A DNA stretch of 64,000 nucleotides from Desulfuromonadales bacterium (GCA_013349325.1 DUZX01000003.1:1-64000); one strand, 5' to 3'; positions 43,982 to 56,100 are shown, numbered from the stretch's first letter. Notes: generated by a model from the letters alone, not told the origin. Translations and numbers: made by a program.

Positions 43982-45292
43982 TCAGGCCGAAACGGGCTGA
44001 TCGGCTGCAGTTTCAGTAATAACGGCATGATCAAGCAGGAATGCAATAGCCTTGTCTTCTTTTATTTCAGAAATGACTGAATTTTTAGCATTCTGGTTCG
44101 ATGCGTAGTAGGCTTTGATGCGTTCAAGCATCTCTTCGTTGCCGGCGGCTGTTTTTTCATAGTGCGCGTTCAGGTCTTCATCAGTGACGCTGATGTTTTC
44201 CTTCTCAACAAGTGCCATCAAAAGCAGGCCACCACGTACTTTGTCTGCTGCGTCATCGCGAAAACGTGCCCGGAAACTTTCCACGTCCAGTCCCATTGAT
44301 TCGATGGTCATCTTCTGGCTTTTGAGACGGTTCTTGAGATTTTCAAACATGTAATCGAGCTGGCGTTTTACCATCGACTCAGGGACGTCGGTTGGATTCT
44401 TCTGGATCAACGCCTGAATGACACGCTCTTTGCGGTCATTTTCGATACGCTCTTCTTCATGTTTCTGATGGTATTCAGCCATCTTGCCTTTCAATTCTTC
44501 AAGAGTATCAAAATCGCCGAGTTGCTGGGCAAAGTCATCATCAAGTTCCGGCAACTCCTTACGTTTGATCTCGTTGACCGTTACTTTGAAAACTCCACGT
44601 TTGGCCGGGGCGTCGCTGTCGCTGTCGTTAACAGGCAGATCCAGGGTGAACTGCTTGGTCTCACCGGATTTCATGCCGATCAAGTGGTCTTCAAAGCCTG
44701 GGATCAGCTGATGTGATCCAACTTCCACCGTAGCATCCTTGGCTGAGTTGGTTTCCTCAGGAGATCCTTCGACAGTAACCGTGTAATCAACTGATACGGT
44801 GTGGCCGCTTTCAATGGAACTCTCTTCGCTCAGCGGAATGAGCATCGCCATATTTTCCTGCATGCGTTTCAGTTCAGCCTCAATTTCTTCAGGTTTTGAG
44901 ATATACGGCTCCTGCGTAATAGCCAGGCCGGTGTATTCCTGAAGCAGAATCTGCGGCATTACTTCTACCAGCGCACTGTATTTGAATGGAACACCCTGCT
45001 GGAGGATATCGCTTTCAATGGTCGGAGAGTCGATCGGCTCAACCTTATGATCGGAAAGGGCCTTGTAGAGTGTCTGCTCGTACAGGCGTCGCATGACATC
45101 GTCACGCATAGCGTCAGCGTAGGTACGTTTAATAAGCTGCATCGGCGCTTTTCCGGGACGAAACCCCTGGAGCTTAGCCTTTTTCTGGATGATGGAATAT
45201 GCTTTTTCGATTTCCTGGTCTACTCGTTCGGCGGGGATTTCAAAGCTGATTTTTTTTTGAACCGGGCTGATGTCTTCTACATTAACCTGCAT
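43982..45292 (-). CDS. tig: Trigger factor (ribosome-associated chaperone)
   Basis: The 436-residue peptidyl-prolyl isomerase/chaperone binds at the ribosome exit. The ribosome-binding signature reads [16 protein letters not shown]. The middle FKBP-like domain spans about 150-245, and the C-terminal chaperone helices follow. The start [14 protein letters not shown] is chosen for fit and the AGAGGA upstream; the frame is open further up, running towards the tRNA-Leu 3' end. It heads the tig-clpP-clpX operon. Confidence 0.95.
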   Translation of the reverse strand: MQVNVEDISPVQKKISFEIPAERVDQEIEKAYSIIQKKAKLQGFRPGKAPMQLIKRTYADAMRDDVMRRLYEQTLYKALSDHKVEPIDSPTIESDILQQGVPFKYSALVEVMPQILLQEYTGLAITQEPYISKPEEIEAELKRMQENMAMLIPLSEESSIESGHTVSVDYTVTVEGSPEETNSAKDATVEVGSHQLIPGFEDHLIGMKSGETKQFTLDLPVNDSDSDAPAKRGVFKVTVNEIKRKELPELDDDFAQQLGDFDTLEELKGKMAEYHQKHEEERIENDRKERVIQALIQKNPTDVPESMVKRQLDYMFENLKNRLKSQKMTIESMGLDVESFRARFRDDAADKVRGGLLLMALVEKENISVTDEDLNAHYEKTAAGNEEMLERIKAYYASNQNAKNSVISEIKEDKAIAFLLDHAVITETAADQPVSA

Positions 45293-45334
45293 AGTCACTG
45301 TCCTCTTTTTCAGGTGAAATAATTGGAATTCATG

Positions 45335-45419
45335 TGGTGCGGACATCGAGACTCGAACTCGAACAGGTCACCCCGCCAGCTCCTAAGGCTGGTGCGTCTA
45401 CCAATTCCGCCATGTCCGC
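45335..45419 (-). tRNA. tRNA-Leu (anticodon TAG)
   Basis: The 85-base class II tRNA has encoded CCA and a long variable arm (GGCGGGGTGACCTGTTC region). It begins GCGGACATGGCGGAATTGGT, with anticodon loop CTTAGGA. A near-palindrome, AATGATAT-N4-ATATCATT, at about 45423-45442 overlaps its likely -10 region. tig follows 43 bp downstream. Confidence 0.96.
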
Positions 45420-45550
45420 AAAAATGATATAAGTATATCATTCGAAATGTTTTAACAAGTCATAAATTGCATATATTGTAATTGTATACCATATAAATTA
45501 ACGGTACAGTCTGCCACAAGCTTGCTCATTGCGCGTATACGGGAGTTCTC

Positions 45551-46231
45551 ATGACAGTTCTGGAAGCCCGCTCTGTTTCAAAGACATATACGATAGATAA
45601 CCGCGCTATGACGGTTCTTGACACGGTTTCACTTATGGTCTCCGAGGGTGAATTTTTGGTCATCAAGGGGGAAAGCGGCAGCGGAAAGTCAACGCTGCTC
45701 TCGATTCTTTCCGGTCTCGATCGACCAGACTCAGGGAGAGTGCTGCTTGGTCAGCGTGACATCACGGATCTTTCCGAAGATGAATTGGCTCCGCTCAGAA
45801 ATACATCCTTCGGCTTTGTCTTCCAGTCGTTCCATCTGATTCCGTCGCTCTCCGTAATTGAGAATGTCATGTTTCCGGCTGAGCTGCGCGGAGACCCGCA
45901 GGCGCGGCTTAAAGCAGAACAGCTGCTCGGGCGGGTAGGGCTGACTGCCCGGATGAACAGTTTCCCGCATCAACTCTCCGGTGGTGAAAAGCAGCGCTGT
46001 GCCATCTGTCGAGCCTTGATTAACGAACCGAAGATACTTTTTGCCGATGAGCCGACCGGTAATCTTGACCTGGTAAACGGTCGTGCGGTTCTGCAACTGC
46101 TCCAGGAACTGAACCGTGACAGCCGGATAAGCCTTGTTCTCGTTACGCATAGCCAGGAGATCGCCCAGTCGGCGGATCGTGTTGTTACGCTGCAGGACGG
46201 CAGGATCGTTACTTCCAGTGATCATGTTTAA
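45551..46231 (+). CDS. ybbA: ABC transporter ATP-binding protein, YbbA/LolD type
   Basis: The 226-residue ATPase has Walker A GESGSGKST, Q-loop FVFQSFHLIPSLS, signature LSGGEKQRC and Walker B ILFADEPTGNLD. These features place it with the LolD/MacB/YbbA mechanotransmission ATPases. In E. coli, ybbA-ybbP lies next to tesA; here the same three genes are consecutive on one strand, which supports the names. The substrate is unknown, perhaps a lipid or lysophospholipid. Confidence 0.88.
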   Translation: MTVLEARSVSKTYTIDNRAMTVLDTVSLMVSEGEFLVIKGESGSGKSTLLSILSGLDRPDSGRVLLGQRDITDLSEDELAPLRNTSFGFVFQSFHLIPSLSVIENVMFPAELRGDPQARLKAEQLLGRVGLTARMNSFPHQLSGGEKQRCAICRALINEPKILFADEPTGNLDLVNGRAVLQLLQELNRDSRISLVLVTHSQEIAQSADRVVTLQDGRIVTSSDHV

Positions 46232-48719
46232 GTTCCGTCTCCTGATCAGCCAGATCCGTAGTTCCCGGCGTCAGTCAGTCGTTTTTGTACTCTGCGTTGC
46301 CCTCTCCGTTGTTACACTTGTCACTCTGGGCAGCTTTACCAGGAGTGTCCACTCCTCACTTTTGCGCGATGCCCGCACGCTGCACGCCGCTGATCTCGTC
46401 ATCACATCCCATGCACCGCTTTCGCCCGCTTTGATCAGGGCCGTTTCCGGAGCGAATCAACGCAACGAGATTGAAAGTGCCCGCGTCTATGAATTTTACT
46501 CGATCGTACGGGCGCTGAACGGGGATACATCTCTGCTGAGCAATCTAAAAGTAGTTGAGCCGGGGTACCCATTCTACGGCGCCGTGGAGCTGGTATCCGG
46601 CCGTCCATTTCGTGACGTTTTGACGACCGGCAGTGTGGTTGTCGAGCAGCAGCTTCTCGACCGTCTACAGCTGCGGGTGGGGGACGGTATTCGCATCGGC
46701 AGCTGTGCTCTGATCATACGGGATGTCCTGGTCGCAGAACCGGACCGGCCGGTAAACCTATTTTCCCTCGGTCCGCGTGTCTTTATCGCTGCTGCAGATT
46801 TAGATGCGCTGAAACTGGTCGGTACCGGCAGTCGTGTCCACTACTCGATCCTCGCCAAAGTTCGCGATCAGACGAGCATCGACCGGCTGGCTGCAGAGTT
46901 GGCCCGTTCGGCACTTCCGGATCGGGAGCGTGTTGAAACGTATCGGACGGCCGGTTCCGGGATCAAACGCTTCTTCGATAATCTGCTCTTCTTTTTGAAT
47001 CTGATCGGTATTTTCACGTTGCTTCTGGCCGGTATCGGTATTCAGAGTACGTTGACCGCCCTGTTACGGGAGCAGGTGCGGACCATCGCCATTATGAAGG
47101 CGGTGGGAGCCGGGAGCGGTTTTATTCTCAGGCATTTTGCCACCCTGACCTTCACCCTCGGTATAGCCGGGACTCTCTGTGGCTTGGCAGCCAGTTTCCT
47201 GCTTCAACTAATTCTGCCCGGTCTGTTTCGGGGACTGCTTCCGGCCAGCGTTCAGCTGGTTATCTCGGGGAGTGCCGTGGCTGAAGGGTTGATCCTTGGC
47301 CTGGTGGTTGTTGTTCTGTTTACCTTCCTGCCGCTCTACCGGATTAAAGAACTGAAACCCCGGGCAATCTTTGCACGGGATGATTGGTCTGTGCTCCGCA
47401 ACAAACCGACCTGGCTGACGGTTGCCGCCACGCTCCTCTTTCTGCTGGTCATGGTGCTGTGGCGGATCCGCGAACTGAAAACCGGACTCTACTTCGTACT
47501 TGGTGTCACGCTGCTGATAGTGGTTACGCTGTTCTGTTCGGCAGGAATCATGTACCTGCTGAAAAAAATCCATCCGCGTAACTTGATCCTGCGTCAGGCC
47601 GTGCGGGGACTTTTCCGCCCCGGCAATGCCACCCGTTCAACGATCGTAACTCTGACCACCTCGCTGGCGGTCATCTTCTGCATCACGCTGGTGGAGAAAA
47701 ATCTGGACAGCGCTTTCATTCAATCGTTTCCACCCAAAGCCCCCAATCTGTTTTTTATCGACATCCAACCGGCACAGAAGAGCGCTTTTATCGAGAAGCT
47801 GGGCATTGCAACTACGCTCTATCCGATCGTGCGGGGAACCGTCAACTCTGTAAACGGGGTGGCGGTTAATCAGGAACAGGAGCGTCGCAAACGTGAAGAT
47901 AATCTGGGTCGGGAGTTTAATCTGACCTACCGGGAACAGCTCCTGGAGGATGAACGCATCGTCTCGGGGCGCACTCTCTTTCGCCCGGATTGGCCCGGAT
48001 TACAGGTATCGGTCCTCGATACGGTGCTGAAGATGCGCGCTATGAAGATCGGCGACACCATCACGTTCCGCATTCAGGGTATTCCGATGGAAGCACGTAT
48101 TTCAAGCATTCGCACCAGTAACAAGGGAACCTTGCGACCCTTCTTCTATTTTGTTTTTCCAAGCCAGGTTCTCAGCGATGCGCCCCAGACGCTTTTTGCT
48201 GCGATCCGGGTTGAAAAAGAGCGCATTGCGCCGCTTCAGAACCGGGTGGTGACCGCCTTTCCAAACGTGACCGTGATCAATATGGCCGAAACTGCACAGA
48301 TTTTTGCCGGGATCATGGGAAAACTCGCGACGATTATCCGCTTTTTTACATTCTTCAGTGTTGTGGCCGGCGTGTTGATTATCGTCAGTTCGATCTTTGC
48401 CACGCGCTACACGCGCATTCGCGAGGCGGTCTACGTTACCGTATTGGGAGCCCGGCGCAGCTTTGTACTGTCAACCTGTACGGTTGAAAACATCTGCCTC
48501 GGTATGGCGAGCGCCATGAGCGCACTGCTGCTGGCCCAGGTCGGAAGTTGGGCCATCTGTCACTTTGCACTCGATCAACCGTACACGCTCTTCGCCGGCC
48601 TGAGCCTGATGATGGTCCTGGCGGTGACGATATTGATCGTTGCTGTCGGACTGGGACTCTCATTTTCAATCCTGCGGGTTAAACCGGCGGTATTCCTGCG
48701 GGAGCAGGCTGATGAATGA
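46224..48719 (+). CDS. ybbP: ABC transporter permease, YbbP family (two FtsX domains)
   Basis: The 831-residue protein has an N-terminal helix, a large periplasmic MacB-like domain and about ten helices in total, arranged as two FtsX-type units (about 255-400 and 715-825) with a second periplasmic region between them. This is the YbbP plan. It overlaps ybbA by 8 bp. The start at 46224 (MFKFRLLISQIRSSRRQS) is the usual one; the open frame before it lies inside ybbA. Confidence 0.87.
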   Translation: MFKFRLLISQIRSSRRQSVVFVLCVALSVVTLVTLGSFTRSVHSSLLRDARTLHAADLVITSHAPLSPALIRAVSGANQRNEIESARVYEFYSIVRALNGDTSLLSNLKVVEPGYPFYGAVELVSGRPFRDVLTTGSVVVEQQLLDRLQLRVGDGIRIGSCALIIRDVLVAEPDRPVNLFSLGPRVFIAAADLDALKLVGTGSRVHYSILAKVRDQTSIDRLAAELARSALPDRERVETYRTAGSGIKRFFDNLLFFLNLIGIFTLLLAGIGIQSTLTALLREQVRTIAIMKAVGAGSGFILRHFATLTFTLGIAGTLCGLAASFLLQLILPGLFRGLLPASVQLVISGSAVAEGLILGLVVVVLFTFLPLYRIKELKPRAIFARDDWSVLRNKPTWLTVAATLLFLLVMVLWRIRELKTGLYFVLGVTLLIVVTLFCSAGIMYLLKKIHPRNLILRQAVRGLFRPGNATRSTIVTLTTSLAVIFCITLVEKNLDSAFIQSFPPKAPNLFFIDIQPAQKSAFIEKLGIATTLYPIVRGTVNSVNGVAVNQEQERRKREDNLGREFNLTYREQLLEDERIVSGRTLFRPDWPGLQVSVLDTVLKMRAMKIGDTITFRIQGIPMEARISSIRTSNKGTLRPFFYFVFPSQVLSDAPQTLFAAIRVEKERIAPLQNRVVTAFPNVTVINMAETAQIFAGIMGKLATIIRFFTFFSVVAGVLIIVSSIFATRYTRIREAVYVTVLGARRSFVLSTCTVENICLGMASAMSALLLAQVGSWAICHFALDQPYTLFAGLSLMMVLAVTILIVAVGLGLSFSILRVKPAVFLREQADE

Positions 48720-48745
48720 TGAATAGGAAAGGGAGAAACTACGTG

Positions 48746-49417
48746 ATGAAGAACTTCGCGAAATTACCGCTCCTGGCCGTTGCCCTGGGATGTCTGCTCA
48801 GCAGCTGTGAACAGAAGAGCTCTGCACCAGCACCGACGTCTCCGCAGAAACAGCAGGCTTCTGCAGGCATCATTGTTGCCGTCGGTGACAGTCTGACCGC
48901 TGGTTATGGTGTCAATGAAGCAGAAGCTTATCCGGCACTCCTGGAAAAGAAGCTGCAGGCAAACGGATATGTCTGGAGAGTCGTAAACGCCGGGATCAGC
49001 GGTGAGACGAGCAGCGGCACGCTTTCTCGTGTCGCCTGGATCCTGAAACTCACACCGGATATTGTCATCCTCGAAACCGGCGCCAATGACGGGCTGCGCG
49101 GCATAGACCCGCAGGTGACACAAAAAAATATTTCCGAAACCGTGCGATTGCTAAAGGAGAGCCATGTCACGGTTATTCTGGCCGGAATGCGCATGGTTAC
49201 CAGCATGGGACCGGAGTACACCCGCGCGTTTGCCGCTATCTATCCGGCCGTGGCGAAAGAGCATGATCTTACTCTGATTCCGTTTTTCCTACAGGGAGTT
49301 GCCGGTAATCCGGATCTCAATCAGGCAGACGGCATTCATCCTCTGCCGGAAGGGTATCGTATAATTACGGATATGATCTATCCGTATCTGCTACCGATGA
49401 TTACCTCAAAAAAATGA
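48746..49417 (+). CDS. tesA: Arylesterase/lysophospholipase TesA-type (SGNH hydrolase), lipoprotein
   Basis: The SGNH blocks are complete: GDSLTAGYGV (Ser), NAGISGETSSG (Gly), LETGANDGLRG (Asn) and DGIHPLPEGY (Asp/His). The N-terminus is a lipoprotein signal with lipobox LSSC, so the enzyme should be membrane-anchored on the periplasmic side rather than free as in E. coli TesA. It hydrolyses thioesters, aryl esters or lysophospholipids. In-frame ATGs at 48716 and 48719 overlap ybbP; the ATG at 48746 follows GGGAG and gives a normal signal peptide. Confidence 0.9.
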   Translation: MKNFAKLPLLAVALGCLLSSCEQKSSAPAPTSPQKQQASAGIIVAVGDSLTAGYGVNEAEAYPALLEKKLQANGYVWRVVNAGISGETSSGTLSRVAWILKLTPDIVILETGANDGLRGIDPQVTQKNISETVRLLKESHVTVILAGMRMVTSMGPEYTRAFAAIYPAVAKEHDLTLIPFFLQGVAGNPDLNQADGIHPLPEGYRIITDMIYPYLLPMITSKK

Positions 49418-49448
49418 AATTATGTTTTAAAAAATCACGTACTTTATC

Positions 49449-49477
49449 TTGACACAGTGCGGGAATTTTCATAATCT
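49449..49477 (+). promoter_or_regulatory. Sigma-70-type promoter of the secreted-protein locus
   Basis: TTGACA, a 17-bp spacer and TAATCT form a near-consensus promoter, about 70 bp before the cohesin-like gene. Confidence 0.75.
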
Positions 49478-49548
49478 GTATCAAAAAAGTATTAAATAGT
49501 GGTAAATATCCAAAAAAAATGAAAAATGTGTTTTTGAGAGGTATATCA

Positions 49549-50136
49549 ATGGTCAAAATATCGATGGCATTATTTTTTAGTGCAGTGACAGTTGCACTTC
49601 TCTGTCTTTCCGGGTGTGGCAGTGACGGTGATGCAGATGACGGAGATCATAACAGTATTCCTGCCAAGGCGGTTATTGCATTCAAAACCAGCCTGCCGGT
49701 CGGCTCGCCTGAAAAAATCGGCAGCGTCGATCTGGTTTTTGAACTTCCTACCGGAGTAACGCTGGCAACTCCCGCAGGCACCATACCGACCGGAGCAAAC
49801 GGTCTCTTGAAACTTTCCGGTGAAGCGGCCCGATTCGCGGCGCTGCCAACCGCGACTACTTCAATCATTGCAAATTACACTCCTGCAACAGCAACAAGCA
49901 ACGCCACGGTAAGCTTGAGTGCCATCGCCACCCGGACCGATAGCGGTCAGGGCATGGATGCCGGCGTATTTGCCACCCTGACCTGTGACATCACTCCCGG
50001 CGTGACCGTGACGACCGCAAATTTCAAACCTCTCAGCAGTGCGCTGATCGGTAACGCAACCGGAACCAAGTTGTTCGACACTTTGGGTGGCATTACCGGT
50101 CCCGCCTCAGCAAGCTACAACGTTACCCTGCAATAA
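49549..50136 (+). CDS. Lipoprotein with a cohesin-like domain
   Basis: A lipoprotein signal (hydrophobic stretch, then LSGCGSDG) is followed by a short acidic linker and one beta-sandwich domain of about 150 residues. Strands such as SVDLVFELPTGVTL and MDAGVFATLTCDI resemble cohesin domains. The next gene encodes a protein whose N-terminus looks like dockerin, the partner of cohesin. The start at 49549 has GAGAGG upstream. An earlier in-frame ATG at 49519 is possible. Cohesin identity is by pattern and needs a profile test. Confidence 0.65.
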   Translation: MVKISMALFFSAVTVALLCLSGCGSDGDADDGDHNSIPAKAVIAFKTSLPVGSPEKIGSVDLVFELPTGVTLATPAGTIPTGANGLLKLSGEAARFAALPTATTSIIANYTPATATSNATVSLSAIATRTDSGQGMDAGVFATLTCDITPGVTVTTANFKPLSSALIGNATGTKLFDTLGGITGPASASYNVTLQ

Positions 50137-50173
50137 ACCATCACAACACCTATATCTACTTTGGGGCGTTACC

Positions 50174-53100
50174 ATGAAACCACGCACGTTCACCTCCCTC
50201 GTTTTTCGATTTTTCATAGTTTCAGCTCTCATGATCCAGTTGTCCCTGCAGACACTCTGCTTTGCGCTGCCGGACGGAGATGTTGACGGAGACGGTCGCG
50301 TTACCGGAGTTGATGCCTTGCTGATTCTGCGGGTGTTTGTTGGGCTCGATCCAATCACGCCGCGTATGGCGGAGCATGGCATTATCACTGAGATAGGTTC
50401 GGACGGCAAACCTCACCCGAGCGGTAAGCTCACTCTTGCGGACGCGCTGCTGGTGCTGGAGAAGGCCACTCGAATCATTACGTGGGACACCGATACAAAC
50501 ACACCCAACCAGCCGCCGACCGCCAATGCCGGCAGTAATCAGTCTATCACCCTCAATGCCGGTGAAACCTCACGCCTTGTTACTCTGAGCGGCAGCGGCA
50601 GTGACCCGGACGGCAGCATCGCCTCGTACCTCTGGAGCGGCAGTCCATCGCCCTCTCCAGCCACAGCAGCAACGGCTACCGTCACTCTTAAAGCCGGCAC
50701 GTACACGTTCACCCTGATAACCACCGACAACCAGGGTGCCCAGAGCACGCCTGCGACGGTTACAATAACCGTCAATGCAGCAACACCACCCGTCAACCAG
50801 GCACCAACCGTAACCATCGTTCCGGTGCCCGCAGTAACGCTTCCGGCGTCAGCAACCTTGAGTGCTACCGTGACAGATGACGGCAAGATTCAGGCAACGC
50901 CTGCACTTGCCTGGTCCAAAATCAGTGGTCCCGGTACAGTCACATTTGGATCTGCAAACTCTTCCAATACAACCGCCAGCTTCAGTATAGACGGCAGCTA
51001 CGTAGTGCAGTTGAGTGCTTATGATGGTGAACTGACGAAAACTGAAACCGTCACGATAACCGTCAATGCTGCGGCAGCACCTGTCAACCAGCCGCCGATC
51101 GCCAACGCGGGCAGCAATCAGTCTATCACCCTCAATGCCGGTGAAACTTCACGTCTTGTTACCCTGAGCGGCAGCGGCAGTGACCCGGACGGCAGCATCA
51201 CCTCGTACCTCTGGAGCGGCAGTCCATCGCCCTCGCCAGCCACAGCAGCAACGGCTACCGTCACCCTCAGAGCCGGTACATACACGTTCACCCTGATAAC
51301 CGCCGACAATCAGGGTGCCCAGAGTGCCCCTTCAACCGTCACGATAGCCGTTAATCCTGCAACACCACCCGTCAACCAGGCACCGACCGTAACGATTTCT
51401 CCGGTGCCGGTCGTAACGCTTCCGGCGTCAGCAACGTTGAGCGCAACCGTGACAGATGACGGCAAAACCCAAGCAGCACCTACACTCACCTGGTCCAAGG
51501 TCAGTGGTCCCGGCACCATCACGTTTGGTAGCGTCGATACCTCCAGCACCACTGTCAGTTTCAGTGCGGAGGGGAGCTATGTTGTACAGTTGAGTGCGTT
51601 TGATGGGGAGCTTACAAGCAGCGCCACGGTATCGGTAACTGTTACGGCAGCAGTACCGCCAGCAGTTAACCAAGCTCCGACCGTAACGATTTCTCCGGTG
51701 CCAGTCGTAACGCTTCCGGCGTCAGCAACGTTGAGCGCTACGGTAACAGATGACGGCAAGATTCAGGTCACGCCTTCGCTCACCTGGTCCAAAGTCAGTG
51801 GACCCGGTACCATTACATTTGGAGCCGTCAATGCCTCCAGCACAACTGCCAGCTTTAGTGCCGACGGCAGCTATATTGTGCAGTTGAGTGCTTATGATGG
51901 TGAACTGACGAAAACTGAAACCGTGACGATAACCGTCAATGCTGCCATTCCCGTCAACCAGCCGCCAACCGTAACGATTTCTCCGGTGCCAGCCGTAACG
52001 CTTCCGGCGTCAGCAACTTTGAGCGCTACGGTAACAGATGACGGCAAGATTCAGGTCACGCCTACACTCACCTGGTCCACCGTCAGTGGCCCAGGGACAG
52101 TCATATTCGGATCCCCGAGCTCTTCCAAAACCACCGCCAGCTTTAGTGTAGACGGCAGCTATATTCTGCAGTTGAGTGCCTACGATGGCGAACTGACTAA
52201 AACCGAAACCGTGACGGTCACCGTCAACCCCGCTCCGGTCCTGGCACCGGTCATCACCACCCAGTCACTGCCGGTCGGCAAGGTCGGGGTCAGTTACGTA
52301 GCCAGCGTCAGTGCCAGCGATCCGGCTGGTGCCGCACTCACGTTTACCCTTGATCAAGGACCTGCCGGTATGACCATCAATGCCGGTAACGGGAGCCTGA
52401 ACTGGCTGCCCGGAGTCAGTGATATCGGCACTGCCCAGGTAGCCGTTTCGGTACGCAACCTTAAAGGCAAGAGTGACCGCAGATCCTTTGTCGTTACGGT
52501 TCCCGATTCAATTGTCCCGTCGATCAATTTTTCCGCTCCACCTGTTCAACTGCTCAAGGATTCAACTACAACTATTACAGCCGCTGCATCAGACAACATA
52601 GCGGTCAAAGCGGTCACCTTCTTTGTAGATGGAGTGCAGAAAGCCGTTTCAACCTCCGCCCCGTATCAGTTCGACCTGCTCTCAACCCAGCCGGCAGGTA
52701 CCGTTATGGTCGTACGCGCCGTTGCCGAAGACACCAGCGGCAACACGGCCATCGCTGAAACCGGCATAACGGTGTTTGTCGTGAGTGCCAGCAACCCCAA
52801 CAACCAGGCTCCGCAGTTGGGAGTTCTAGATCTCAGCTATACCGTGGCTGAAGGTGGTACGCTGACTATTCCCGTCACCGCCACTGATCCGGATACCGGC
52901 GACACGGTGACGCTCAGCGCCGCCACCACCCCGCCATCACTCGCTCACTCCTCTTTTAGCGGCGGCAGCTTCAGCTTCTCGCCCGACTACACCCAGGCCG
53001 GCAGTTACAGCGTCACCTTCCGGGCCGTTGACCCCTACGGCCTGACTGATCAGAAAACGGTTGCGATTATCGTCACAGATGTCAATCGGCCGCCGGTCAT

Positions 53101-56100
53101 TACTACCACAGCACTTTTAAGCGGTCGCGTCGATTACCCCTACAGCGCCACCATCACCGCCACCGATCCGGACAGTGATCCGCTGAGTTTCAGCCTCACT
53201 CAGGGGCCGACCGGCATGACTATCAATACTACCAGCGGTATTCTCAGCTGGAAACCGACCATTACTGATATCGGTAGCTACACCTTTACCATTGCGGTCA
53301 GTGACGGCAAAGGGGGCAGCGACTCCAGGCAGTTCACGCTGCAGATACCTGACACCATCCCGCCGACTGTCACTCTCTCGGCGCCCAAAGAAGCGATTCC
53401 GGGGGCCCGTTTTACCGTTGTTGCGACGGCCACGGATAACAAGGCGGTAACTCTGGTCACCATCGCCGTAGCCGGGCAAGCCCCTGTTGATCTGACAGCA
53501 GCGCCATTTGAACATCTGGTGACCTTACCTGATACTCTGGCCGTCGGCGCAACTGTTATCATAACCGCCACTGCCAAAGATGCCGCTGCTAACAGCAGCA
53601 GCGCATCGGCAACGGTAAAGATCATTGCCATCCCTGATACCGTCAAACCGACGGTCACGCTGAGCGCACCGACCACCGCCTCGCCCGGCAGCAGCATCAC
53701 GCTCAGCGCTGTAGCAACAGATAATCAGGGGGTTGCCAAGCTCGACTTCTCAGTCGGAGGAGTTGCTATTGGAACGGTCGATCCGGCTGATCCGACCGTC
53801 AGGTATCTTGTGCCAGCCAGCGTAGCGCTAGATTCAACTCTTACCTTCTCCGTAACCGCCACTGACTTCAGCGGCAACAGTGCCAGCGCCCAGGCAACAT
53901 CCACCGTAGTCGCAGCTCCGGTTATTCCTGACACCACTCCGCCGACGGTCAGCGTATCTGCACCCGCTTCGATTGCCATCGGTTCACAGCTGCCGCTCAC
54001 CATTTCGGCCAGTGATGATAAAGGTGTTGCCAGCGTGGAACTGCTGCTGGCCCATAACCGGGTTGCCACGTTTACAAGCTCCGTCAGCCAGACCATTAAT
54101 CTGCCGCTGCCCGACGCTGTCACTGCCGGCATGGAACTGGTGGTAGAGCTGAAAGCAACGGATCAGTCAGGCAACCAGGCCACAGCCGCTACCACGGTAA
54201 GCGTCGTGACACGCGGACAGGGGGTTCTGACCGGAGCGGTCTATGACGATTCCACCGGTCTGCCGGTACCGGCTGCGACCGTCACCCTGGCACTCAGCGG
54301 ACAAACAGAGCAGAGTGCCACCACCGACAGCCATGGCCGCTATGCCTTTGTTGCCGATGAAGGCAGCGGCGGTCTGACCGTGACTGCGTCAGGTTACAAT
54401 CGGGTCGATCGCGCGCCTGTTGCAACATTTACCGGATCCGGTCACCGCGTCGCAGACGCCCGTCTGACACCGTTACCGACAGCTGGTACGCCAATTTCGG
54501 CGGTACTCGGCGGAGCACTCAGCGCACCACTCACACCTGAGAAAGCCGGTGTCACCTCAGCCATGAAAGAAGCCGGAATTATCACGGTAACCTCCGGCAC
54601 AGCTATCGTTACCCTGCCATCCGGTGCCGTAACCGCCGACCAGACCTTTAGCCTCATCCAGATCGGTGCTCAGGGTCTGCAGGGCACTCTGCCGGCTGGT
54701 TGGTCACCACTGGCGGCCATTGATCTGATTCCGCACGGCATAACCTTTGTCGCCCCGGTCAGTGCCTCTGTGCCGAACCTGTTAGGCCTGCCGGTGACAG
54801 CCATCGTGGTTGCTGCCCGTTGGGACGAGTCCAGCCACAGTTGGCTGACGGTCGGGCCTGCCAGCATATCCGCCGATGGTGCAACGCTCAGCAGCACACT
54901 TTCCAGCAGCGGCCAGCACGTCTTTTTGATTGCCGATGCCGGTATTGGCGCCCCGGCGAGCCCGGTCTCCGGTGCTCCTGTGACAGCAGCGACAAACCTC
55001 CCGCTCGGTCTTGATCTTCAGGCCCGTATAACCCCTCAGCCCAAGCTGATCCTGTACAAAGCGGGAGTCAGCTCCTCCGTCGGCAGCCGGGTTGCCGCAG
55101 CGACGCCACTCACCAGCGGCTCTACGGTCTGGTCCACTATTGCCGAAGATTACAGTTTTTACTCCGGTGACCGCATTATCGGCGAACCCTACGCCCAGGA
55201 CATCGTTCTCTACAGCTTCGGCCTTCCGTCCGGAGCCCTGCTGGCCGATTATCCGGTTGCCCCCGGTCTCAATTTGTCCGGTCAGGTGCTGGAGAAAGGG
55301 GTCATCAGCGTTACCACCAGCATCCCACCCGTCAACGCCGATCTGGTAACCGTGGTCGGCCCGCAGGGGGGGGCTGTCAGTGTTGCCAGTGGCGAGGCGC
55401 TGATCGTTCCGGCTGCAGCCGTCAACCGGGTCGTTCCGATCAGCATCAAGCCGTTCGATCTGTCGGCCAGTGGACTAACCCTGCCGCCCGGCTTCACGCT
55501 GCTGGGCGGGGTCACCTTCAGCATACCCGGCACCAGCCTACAGCTTCCGGCCGCTCTTTCAATTCCCCTGCCGCTACCGTTCACCGCCACCGGTGACATT
55601 CTGCTGGTCAGGCCGGTCGTCATTGGCGGCTCAACCCGCTTTGCCGTCATCGGTCGCGGCACGGTCAATTCCGGGCGACTGCTTTCCACTCAGGAAGTAC
55701 CTGGCAGCACAACGGTACTCTTTCCCGGTATTACCACCGAAGGGAGCGTTTTTTTCCTGCAGACAGCCGCCACACTCGGTTATGCCGGAGGCAGCGTCAG
55801 CGGCACTGACAGCGCACCCTTCAGCGGAGCGCTGATCAGTAGTGACACGTTGCCGCTGGTTGCTCTCTCAGGCACTAACGGTGGCTATGTCACTGTCGTT
55901 GCCCCAGGGGCCTTCACGCTGACCGCTCTCGATACGATCAGGATGGACAAAGGCAGCGCCACCGGAAACGTCACCGCCAGCGCTTTTGCAGCCGTTGACC
56001 TGTCACTGAAGATCGACCCGCCGACAATTACCGGCGTGACCCCGATTACTACTGCGACAAATGTAGCCCTGAGCGATCCGGTTGTCATCAGGCTCTCCGA

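Noticed and set aside
50507-52233. PKD repeats taken as a CRISPR or tandem non-coding array
   Set aside because: They are in-frame protein repeats with third-position differences.
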